Below, one piece after another: positions 26,601 through 38,600 of a DNA stretch of 64,000 bases (position 1 is the stretch's first letter; the number at the start of each line of letters is the position of its first letter). The notes under the pieces are model-generated. The model was not told the DNA's origin, searched no databases, and saw only the letters and a program-made list of their open reading frames with translations. The position numbers and the translations under genes are program-made. The stretch comes from Gyrodactylus bullatarudis (lineage: Eukaryota > Platyhelminthes > Monogenea > Gyrodactylidea > Gyrodactylidae). Location of the stretch: contig SSNU01000074.1 of the NCBI GenBank assembly GCA_012064415.1, positions 67,397-131,396 of the forward strand. Reading direction: 5' to 3'.

Positions 26601-29600
26601 TGAACAAATTAGAATTGAAAAATCTATCCTTACTAATTAATGATATAATTTTTGCATAAAAAAACTCAAAGATGATAAATTCAACTGTTGCCCCATGTGA
26701 AAAGATTGAATTGGCGCCAAATTTTTAACTTTTGCTTCTGTGTCTTAATTTTCTTCCACTCTCAGAAATGTTTGATTTATTCCAGGGTTGTCCGATGGCA
26801 TGATCAAGATTAGTGTAGATTGCGAAATAGTCATAAACGGTAAAACTACTTGATTAGGGAAAATGCATTTTTCCTCCCAGCAATATTGATTTTTATAAAT
26901 CGCGGGAAATTGATCAGAGATCTGCACTTTGAATGTTTATTTTTTTAGGATTAGATAAAACGAAAAAAAATTACTGGGGTAAAATTGATGAGTTTGGACA
27001 GATTGATTGTTCAATCTTTCCACCACCCTTAGTCTCTCTACCTGGGGAATAAATGTTTTTAAAAGAAAATGTTTTTTTTCAATTCTTTAAACCAATAAAA
27101 TTGATGAATAGCATTTTAATTACAGTTTTATTATATCTCTGTTCTCTTTTTTTTGTTAAAGTGGCTATTATCAAATACCTTGTTTTTATCCTCAAAATTG
27201 TACAAGACACATTTTACCTTTCTCTCTCGCGCTTGCAATATGAATTTATTGGAAGAAGGAGGAAAAGTCGTAACAAATGTTCCCACACATCCGAATTTCC
27301 CTGTAATACATTGTGTTGTTATAACAGGTATTCTTCTGTATGTATACCTTGCCGAAATCAAGATGTGGGTATGCATAATTTATCTGGTTGCTTTAAAAAA
27401 AACTGCATTAAATTAGAAATCTTTCTTTTCTCTATAATTGAGAGGGAATTTTTTTATCTACCCTTGGGAAAATTCCCTTTTTGGTGTAATTAAAATTTAT
27501 TATAAGGAAACATCTGATTGATTCAATGAAATAACGTAGAATTCAAAGACCGGTTCTTGAATAAAGATTAATTTTTGTTCAAAAAATATTCCCACCAACA
27601 TAAAGTTATGTTATTATTTTTTGGAAATCAAGAAAAATTTAAAAATCGCGCCGTCTTGAATTAAAAAAAACTATTTGAAAAAAAATTTTTTTTGTAAAAG
27701 TGTACATTTTTAGTCAGTTACCAAAATCTTTCAAAAATTTCGATACCTTGATGAAAAAATTAGATTTAAAGAATTGGAATTAAAGAAAAAAAATGTTATC
27801 ATATTAGCGGAATTTAATCATCCACTTAATCTTTCGTAATAAATGGACCTACAGAAGTTCAATAAGGCTAAAATTCTCTGGGAAAATAAGGAGCAATGTG
27901 ATAGAATTACTCAAGTTTGAAGAATTGAAAGAAGAATCAATTTATAATTTTTTTAAATCGCTTCGAGAAAAAGAAAAAAGATCGGACTCAAACGGGAAAA
28001 AAATTGTGGAATTTAGAAATTTTTTCCCTTTTTGATTTGTATTAAAAGAATTTTTGACATCTTGGCAGATTTAATTCCTCAGACGTTTCTTTCTTCTCCC
28101 CTTTTCAAATATATATTATCTCATTACATTTAAGACATTCTTACCAACTCCCCCGAAATTTCCTTGTACTACTTCTATTTAAAAATGATTTTTTGAGTTT
28201 TTACCCACACATTTTCTACTCAGATCACATAGCTCCCCCTTCTTCTTTTTAAAATTTTCTATCTCTTTGAAGAGTTTAAGTAGACCACATTGCCAAGGAT
28301 TTTGAGGATCAAGAGTTTGAGTTATAAAATTTATACATCCTCTAAAAAAGGCGAATTTTTCCAATAGTCAGAAGAAGAAATAATTATTTTTCACTACTTA
28401 GAATTGATGAAATGCTAATAAAAAACGTTCAAAATGTCTAAAATCAAATATCAGAAGCATAAAAATATCTTTTTACATAAATACACGATATATTTTACGG
28501 AATCTTTGTCGATTTTGACAAATTCTATATAAATCTTTCCGAGAACTTGCTAAAATTATTTGACAAACTAAATACCTAATTCTTTTTTATTCTTTCTTTT
28601 GTATCATTTTTCAATCAACTTGAATTTTAAAATCACTTTTCAATCGACAGAAATTTCGGCCCATATCACAAAGATTATTGTTATTCTTAATTCGAAGATT
28701 TCAGTAAATTTACGAAATAACTTATACTAAATGAAGAAAAAGATACTGAAATAAAGGTCTTTTGAATGAAAAATAGTGAATTATTTTAAATTCTTGCAAA
28801 TTTTGTATCATCAAATTTTAGAAAATTTAATCCTCTTTGGTTGAAATTTTAAATTCTATCTATGTATCCTGGTACTGATACGAAGCAATCATTTTTGACA
28901 TGCTGAGAAGATTCTCAAGTAAAGTCGAGATTAGTTTAAATAAATCTATTTGATCATCTGGTTATTTTCCTCAATTCATCAATCCAACTTCTACTATTTC
29001 TCATCATCCTCTCCTTTGTGGTTACTGCTCCACCCAGTTCTGTCTATCTCTCTCTATACATTTCAACTTACTTAATCTTAATTTACTACTACTAGGACTA
29101 ATAACTCTAGCCAATCTTTCAAATCTTCACATTCACCCCGACAATTGTAAACAAACTATCTAACCAGAATGTTGGATGATCTTGAAATTAAGCACTATTG
29201 ACTCTCTAACCACAAATACACGTTTGACGAATTTTTCTCTTTCAAAATTTTATTCATAAGTATTTGATTGATTCACAAGAATTAAATTAAAGAATCACCG
29301 CATGGGATTTATTTTCATACCATCTATGTTGGGAAGCTTCTTCTTCTTATATGAGATAAATTTTTTCTATATAAAGAAACTCCAATAGAGGACTGCTCAA
29401 CTCCTTAGCATATATAACCGAATATACAAGCATTTTAAGTATTAAGAGCTGAGTTTGAAAATTTATTTAAAAATACTCTAACTTTTTTGGAAGAGAAGGT
29501 AGATATTTTGCATGTTTTAGATAAAATTGGTTAATCGGGATGGTGTGGTGATACCATATGAAAGCATGAAGTGAGAAACAAACAGATCGTTGAAGAACGA

Positions 29601-32600
29601 ATTCATTCTCAATGCAAGTATCATTAACATCCTTAATACATATTCTTTTTTCATCCTCTTTCCCTAGCACAAGAACAATATTTACCTAATCTTAATAATT
29701 TATTAATGCTAGTCCTATTATTACTGATTGCTCAAAATTTTTATAAAAATGACTCAAAACAAGTCGTTGAAATATTTGTAATATTCAGAAACACTGTATA
29801 ACTAATACTAAAGAATCTCCCTTAATGTGAATTAAACAATCTAATTTACGATGACTTTGACTTTATCAATTCATTCATTCAATTCTTCATGAATTGATAA
29901 AATCAAAGTCATCGTAAATTAGATTGTTTAATTCACATTAAGGGTGTTTCTGAATATTACAAATATTTCAACGACTTGTTTTGAGTCATTTTTATAAAAA
30001 TTTTGAGCAATCAGTAATAATAGGACTAGCATTAATAAATTATTAAGATTAGGTAAATATTGTTCTTGTGCTAGGGAAAGAGGATGAAAAAAGAATATGT
30101 ATTAAGGATGTTAATGATACTTGCATTGAGAATGAATTCGTTCTTCAACGATCTGTTTGTTTCTCACTTCATGCTTTCATATGGTATCACCACATTTCCT
30201 CCCTTTGTCGTAAGAAGTTTACGCGGCTATCACTCTTTCAATGGATACGACATCTGACTTTCCTTCATCACTCACACCACTCAGGATCCAGAACCTAATC
30301 CCTTCATTGTTCGCGCCTGAATATGGACCGGGGAAAATCAATCATAAGAAAGAAGAGTAAATGTCGTGTTCACGACATAGTGAATCAAACATATCCGCAC
30401 GCACTGCTGGTGTGGCGCACTCGGTAACGAAGCTAACCCAACATCACACTCTCCGATCAATACCGTGCCCACACCGGAAGTTGATGCTAAAGTTGACTCA
30501 CAAACTCAACCGGACACATCAGCCACACACTCCCTCGGATGATCATCCGCTTTTCACTACAACTCATCTTCACCTTCAATTCCTTGGTCGATCCTCAACT
30601 TAGATTGTTCTGTCTGATCCTGATCTCAATACAATCACAACACATCATCAAAAGCTCAACAACAACTTATCAACATCCTTCATCACTCACACCACTCAGG
30701 ATCATGAACCTCATCCCTTCAATAGCTTAGTGGGTACAGGACCTAAAATTATTCCACCCCGTGTTCAAGTATTAACCCCCTCGACTTTTTTGAGAATTTC
30801 TACCTTTGTTCTCAGATATACAGCTATTCTCGATGAATTTGGGAATTCATGATTTTTACAAAAATCTCATTTTTTCATCAAGGTATCGAAAATTTTGAAA
30901 GATTTTTTGGTAACTGATTCAAAATGTACACTTTTACTGAATTGAGAAAAAAAAATTTGGAAAAAAGTTTTTTTTGGAAAATTTTAGAGAAATTTTAAAA
31001 TTCGAGATGGCGCGATTTTTTAATTTTTTTAAACTTTGAGTTGAAAATTTTTGTTGATTTCAAGGTCTGAGAGGAATCAAACGTTATTTTTCAGGATCAT
31101 CATTAGACAAAGAAAATATTTACTCTTATTCATTTTTTTGAAAAAACACACTATTTACGTGCGAAAGTCCACTTCCTATTTTTCGATCATTTTTACTGCT
31201 TGGAAAATGTTAAAATAGGGTGATCCAAGATCATTTCAAAATGACGGGTTTTTACAAAAAAATGAATAAGAGTAAATATTTTCTTTGTCTAATGATGATC
31301 CTGAAAAATAACGTTTGATTCCTCTCAGACCTTGAAATCAACAAAAATTTTCAACTCAAAGTTTAAAAAAATTAAAAAATCGCGCCATCTCGAATTTTAA
31401 AATTTCTCTAAAATTTTCCAAAAAAAACTTTTTTCCAAATTTTTTTTTCTCACTTCAGTAAAAGTGTACATTTTGAATCAGTTACCAAAAAATCTTTCAA
31501 AATTTTCGATACCTTGATGAAAAAATGAGATTTTTGTAAAAATCATGAATTCCCAAATTCATCGAGAATAGCTTTATATACATAAATAAAATCCTCTCTA
31601 TCTGTCTATTACTAAAATCTGTTCGAGAATTGTAATGCTGATAGTTTTAAAAATTGAGCTGTACTCTAACTCCAATTTTTCCTTATCAATGATGATAATT
31701 TATCATAGTTTGACACTCCTAAGCCTACTTTATAGTAGCTATACATTAATTTTCTCAACATAAAAGGGGCAGAGAGGAGAGGGATAGGTTTGTTACATTT
31801 TTTATAGAGGTACAACTGTATATAAAATCCGGATTATGAGGCCCATGTATGCCTTTCTTTACTTCTGAAAGAGAAACCCTTATTGAATTCAGGAAGAGGA
31901 CGGGGGGATCAGAAGACAAGGAAACCGAAATTTGCCGTCAAATTTTAAATAAGATCCCCAAATTTTGACAGATATTTTATTTTCAAGAAATCCATATAAA
32001 TTTAAATCTCAAAAACGAAAATTTGGTGAATCAGATTTGTTTAATTTGAACCTATCTTTCGATCACTTTTTTCTCGAAAAATGAGAACTATTCTTAATGA
32101 AAAACTTCGCAGCTAATCGCTTGTATTACCAAAACTTCCTATAGATTTGCTTGATATTTATTGATTTTTTTTCTAGAAATTCAAATCAATTCACGAATAC
32201 ATTGAGAACATTTCGGATCGTATTTACGAAAAGATTATGAAACTTGGAAAGCCTCACGAAATGGTTCTAGCTACATTCTGTGATTTAGCCGTTCTAAGGA
32301 CAATATTCCTCTCCGATTGGAAAGAAGAGGCGGGCATTTGGATGTCTGAGTACATCATGATGAGAATTTATTATATTCGGACATATCAGATGAGATATCT
32401 TCATGGATCATGCCGTGAGACTGGAAACCGAAAGAGTCAACAAAATGATCGTCAGCCCTTGGGAATTTTCCGTTCAAAATCAGCTCCAATAACAAAGTCA
32501 TTTGGGGAGGAGAGAAAGACTTCTGTTTTCTTTGACATTGATGAAGATAACTTTCCCGAAGAAAATCAACTTGGTGAGAATTGATTCAATACTTTTGAGG

Positions 32601-35600
32601 TATAATTACAAAAAGTAGAAGATAAATTATTATCAATAACTAGAAGGTCTATTCTGTGTAGAGACAAAATATAAAGATGATTAGGAAATTTTCATTTAAT
32701 ACAAGTTTTTCGAACACACTTTTCATTCAGTAGAAGTATCTTTCAAATAATAGAACTAACTAGAGTACATGTTGCAATCAATAGAAGAGATTTGAAAACA
32801 CGTTGTATTTAATATACAATACCTTTTTTGAAACAAAAGATTACTTAAAGTTTATCTAAATGCCAAATCTAGCCAATGAGCCTCAAGATCGTAGTGAAGT
32901 TGGGTGATATGAATCGATGATATTTACAGAAATCTCGATAATTTCATCAAGAATTCGAATTTTTCAAAGATTTTTTGGAATCCTACTCATTTTGCCCACT
33001 TTTACCAGTCGAAGAAAAGAATTCTGAAAAAAATTATTTCTATGAAAAATATGGTCATTTTTCAAATTTCGATTTGGCGCCAAAATCCCATATTTTCGAA
33101 CTTTGAACCGAAAATTTTTATTGATTCGAAAGTTGGAGGTTGATCAAAGGAGGTTTTTCAGGATCAAGATTAGACAAGAGAGCTGACAAGCATCGTAAAA
33201 TTACCGACCGTTACTCCATTTTTGAGAGATTTTAACGTATCGAAATTTCATTGATTTTTAAGTAGTGAAAATGATCAAAAATTGAAATTTAGCTCCCAAA
33301 CGATAATGAGCTAATGCATCAGATAGGATTCAGTTGAATTGATTTTCTTGTCTAGTCTTGATCCTGAAAAACCTCTTTTGATCAAATCAATAGAAATTTT
33401 CGGTTCAAAGTTCGAAAAAATGGGATTTTGGCGCCAAATCGAAATTTGAAAAATGGCTATATTTTTCATAGAAATAAATTTTTTTAGAATTTTTTTCTTA
33501 AAATCGTAAAAGGGAGCAGGATATCTTAACAAATTCGAATTCTTGATGAAAATATCGAGATTTCTGTAAAAATCATCAATTCCCAACTTCATATCAATTA
33601 GTTTTATTTAAACAAGGTTGAAATCCGTTCATAAAAATGGCCCTAATTTCAAACGATCTAGATTTCTCTTTCATGAGTAAAGTCATAAACTATCTTGATG
33701 AATTTTATGAAAAAGTTGGTAGGAATTATAAACCGACTCAGTCTAGCTCAAAATACTATAAAGTGAAGTCTCTAAATTCTACAAAAGTGATGGTTCCGCC
33801 AGACTGAATATTTATCATATTATTATTTGTCAATTTGTATTGAATGAAAATTTCCTAATAATCCTCTATTTTTTGCAAATACACAGAATAGACCTTCTAG
33901 GTATTGATGATCAATCTTCTACTTTTTGTAATTATCCCTAATTTGAATTTGTGTCAGTTACCCGCTTGGAGTAGGCTTTAATCTTGATTTATTTCTATTG
34001 CACTCAATTTCAATGTCAAAATAGCAGTGCAAGTGTTAATTCTGACTTTTCTGAGAGCAAAAATCATAATCGTAATTCATATCTTTGAACTTTATATATC
34101 TCAGTAGTTTATTACAACCATTTTATTGCATTTATTTTATTTTTATTACTAATATCAACGTTTAAAATATTACTTTTATCCTTTAAAGTTTGATATGTGG
34201 TCGTAAAGTTTTAAAAGATATCTACTTCATCCCTACATGAAAGTTTATATTTTATTCTTTTGCCAGTGGCCATCTTTTCTTGATACCTTGCAAATAATTT
34301 ATTAATTGTAATTTATTTTTATAATCTAAAAACTAACTTATTACATTAGGGCCTAATTCCAATCAGTCCATGAAGTCCCAGGGAAATTATTTTCAATCAA
34401 CATTGCTGGTTTCTCAATAAAATATTTGAGCAGCTAATGTTTTAGTTCATTCGAAATGATTTTAGTTCTTCTTTCAGGAAAGTGGTTAATTAACTCAAAC
34501 TATTCTCGGTGAATTTAGAAGTTAATAATTTTTTTACACAAGTCTCAATTTTTTTTCAAAATTGGAGATACGTGTTTGCGCGTATTTTTAACAATTTTTG
34601 TAAACTTTGAATTGAATATTTTCGTTGATTTCAAGGTCTGAGAAAGATCGAACTTTAGTTTTAGGGAAAATCACCAATCGACAAGAAGAAAAAAAATTTT
34701 CTTTTATATTTGAGGGAATAATTTATATTCGTGCAAAAGTTTCATTTCTAAAAATAACGTTTGATTCTTCTCAAACCTTGATAACAACCAAAATCCCCAT
34801 TTTAAAATTTTCGATTTTTTCTTCAAGTTGGTAAAAGTTTGTCTTTTGAATCAGTTTAGGATCAGATTTCTGTAAAAAATTTAAAAGTCCCAAATTCATA
34901 GACTCTTTTTTTATATTCTTTAAAGCAGAATTATGACTTGAGAAGGCTCTCTTATCCATAATTGATTCACATTTCTTTTAATCGTTTGGACTCGTTTTTT
35001 TCCACTGACGATAATTTGAAAATAATAAACTATTTCTTTTGTTCCATCAATCTATTCAATATTAGAATTCCTTCCGTTTGCGTGATCATAAGGCCAATTC
35101 TACATTTCTCACTTATAATATAATATACATTCGTATGATTTTGGGATTTTTACTAATTAATTTATAAATAAATATATCTTCTATCGTATACACTTTTTCT
35201 GTATGCTGGCTTGAGGTGGAGAGAAAAAAAAGCAGTGTTTCATTTCACATTTCTATCCACAGTCTCTCAAGGAACTATGAGATCATTGATAGAAAATTCC
35301 CTTTTTAATAATACGTATTCTTCCCACTTTTTTTCTTCATAATTATATTAGTGGTCTACTTTCTTCAAATTGTATTTTATTCTCTATATAAGCAACTTTC
35401 CATCAGGATTATATATATCGAGTAATAGTCATGATGATGATGAGGGGGGGGAGGGGGTTGACGATGAGGATGAAAGAAAACAGAACAATTTAATTACTTT
35501 TGAAAGAGAGAGATGGTTACACAGTCTGGTTCCAACTACATCTCTTACATTTTTTATTCTTGCTTGGTGTATTATCACTCATTCACTTCTGCGTAATAAT

Positions 35601-38600
35601 AATTCAGATGGATGTATTTTCCACTGCTCAGTCCTCTCACTTTTACCTACTCCGAATGTATGTGTCCACTAAATAAGTACATTGTACATAAGTATTCATT
35701 CATTTGGTAAAATGTGTCAAAAAAAAGAATTCCATTCATTCTCTCTTCTTTTCTTCCTATAGTGTGTGTGTCTTGTGCATAAAATATAGAGTTATATATT
35801 GATCATAAGAATGTTCAATTTTATGTATATGCTACATTTAATGAAAAATAGGAAAATTTCCTCTATTCTCTGAAGTAATAATACCCACATATAGTAAATA
35901 TGTTGTATATTTAGTATATATTAGTCCAGTATTTTTATTATATCACGAATTCCCAAGTGATAATAAGAAATTTTGATATTCTGTCCGTACACACTGTATA
36001 TACCTTTACGTATGAATTTTTTTTTCAAGATTTCTTTCCTTCCTTAAAATGTTTTTTTTTATCTGGAGATGTTCTTCTTCATTTTTTGAATAGTGATTTT
36101 GATTATCTCTAAATACTGGCACAGTTGTACCTCTATAAAAAATGTAACAAACCTATCCCTCTCCTCTCTGCCCCTTTTAAGTTGAGAAAATTATATTATA
36201 GCTACTTTAAAGTAGGTTTATAAGTGTCAAACTTTCCAAAAAAATAAAATTCACTCAAGTTTGATTCATTTGATAGAGAATTTTCTCCTGATTCTTTCTA
36301 TCTTATAAAAATACCAGATTCGTTCATTTCTTGTCTCATAAAACACTCTCAAACATTGGAGCAATTTTGATTTTTCTCTTTTTCGTCTTTTCACATTTTT
36401 GACCTATACCCCTCCCCTTATTTACACCCACAATTGGGGAACAATTGTAATTATAGCTTACATCACTCTTTCCCCTATAATTATAATCACACTGAGATAT
36501 TCAACGATTAACTCGAAATATTAATGATTAATCAATCCTTCTCACATAACTACAAATTTCAACGTGTGACGCTTCATGTCCTTCCTCTCTTAGGTGCCTG
36601 GTCACCGCTGTATCTTTCTCAAGATGATCGTTCCCTCTAGTTGACAACTTCCTAATTGTATGACCTATATAAGTAGCTCCACAGTCGCATTGGAATTTAT
36701 AAATCAATAGAGTTTTCTCTTCAGGTTTCAGTAAATCTTTATGAATTAGGTGAAACAATCTCTGAGTTTTAAATGCAATTTTCAATTGCATGTTGTTATA
36801 ATGTTTATTGAGTGTGCTTTTGAGTATACTTTGAAATAAGAACTACTCATGTTCTTGAATCATTGGGGAAAAAATCAAAGATTTTCTTCTCCTCTATTGC
36901 TTAATGTGTGGATGAATAAAAAGTATAAAAAGGTGAACAATTCAGTCAAAAGAGATACACACACAGCAACCTCTTTCATCCTTCTAAAATATCTTTTGAA
37001 AGAAAATAAAGATTAGTTTGGTTTCTCTATTACTGTAAATATATAGGAAAACAACAGTGAAAGAAAGAAAGTTTTAATCTATTCATCTCATCGTCATCTT
37101 TATTTATCAAATAAAAAAGATTCAAAGTTAAATAAGGAAGAATAGATCACTACACAAGAGGAAAAAAGTTATCAAGGAATTGAAACATCTTTCTTTTTCT
37201 TCTTTTCCCCCTCTTTATACTATTTAGATTCAGTTGCTTTTTTCATTTAGAATTCAAATTCTTTGTTATCTAATTCATGAGTGAAAAAAAAACAATAAAA
37301 TTAGAATAATGTGCAAGCTGAAAAAAAACTTTCCAATAAGTAGTAGAAATGGAGAGAAAAGCGAAAATACTCACTTGAAGGTTATACGAATGCAGTTTTT
37401 TTGAACACATAGACTAGGTTTGTAGTTTCTTATGTTTGATATGTCTAGTTAGTGTAGTGTCCTTATTCATTTGATTCCTCTGGACTTGCTGTTCTTGTCA
37501 TCCTCTTCCCTAGACTAATTATTAAGCCAACTTTGACTATCATTAAATCTTTCATTGATGAACACGAGGGATTTGAGATGCCAAGCCTAGAAATAGCAGA
37601 TCTCAGTACATAATAAGACATAGCTGGTGAAAATCCTTAATAGTTCAATAAGAGACTGTTAGAAATGGTACAATCTTCGAATAGGGTCAGTTCTTAAACG
37701 GAATGAGCTATTAAGATGTGGATATTCTGAAAAATTTCAATTTGACCAAAACTAGAGCGTTTTTCGAATTTCGAAAATTTACCAAATTTCCACGTTTTCA
37801 ACTTTTTATTTTCATCGATTTCGATGATTCGAAGCAGTTAAGTGATGAAATTTGGGATCAACATTGAACGAAGAATTCGAATTCACCTGTAAAAGTTCAC
37901 TGAAGTTCTTATTAGCTCATTCCGTTTTAGAATTTAAAAAATTATTTTTTCCTGTGAATCCGGAGAAAAATATCGAGTTTTTTGTAACAATACAGTAAAT
38001 TCTTATCTTCATGTCAACTATCTTTATATTCCATAAACTTAGATCATCCTCTTTAATTATTGACCCATCAATGTGTCCCTAAAAGACTCAATACTGTAAC
38101 AAATAAAAATAAATTTAAAACTTTAAACCTGCCTAGTTTTCATGACACATTATTCGTTGATGATTAACTTCCCGTGATGAGCCTATTCGCCTTCTTTGTT
38201 GATAAAAGCAGTACTTTTCAAACTTGAGTCTTGAATTTTGTCTGGTCGAGAGAAAGGTCGAATAAAAGTGATAAATTCCTAGTTATCACAAGGATTAAAT
38301 TCATTTTGTCTTTTTCATAATGTCAAAACTAACTTTGAAAGTGATAGAAATTATTAGCTGCGGGTACTTGTGGAATTTTTGCGGCCCTAGTAATCCCAAA
38401 GTTGTATAAATAATATATATTTATTAACCCTTCATGTCCCAAATAATTTTTTCTTCAAGTAACTATGGTGTGCATCAGTGAAATGCTATCTTTATAAATC
38501 ATACATAATTTTGTAGCTCAATAGATTTCCTTTCTAATGAGGGGTAAAAAGTGTTTTAGATATCTTTCAGTTAAAATTTATCGCTCCAGAAAGTGTTATG

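Noticed and set aside
27053..27493. Overlapping open frames on both strands that could be a nested gene
   Set aside because: No family resemblance, no splice or start context, and open frames on both strands at once suggest chance.
29467..30298. Identical 42-residue start of two predicted proteins on opposite strands
   Set aside because: Explained fully by the palindrome arms; no evidence of a protein family or of selection on the frame.
35370..35672. 100-codon frame rich in acidic residues
   Set aside because: Runs through simple GATGAG and poly-G sequence inside intron 2 with no homology.
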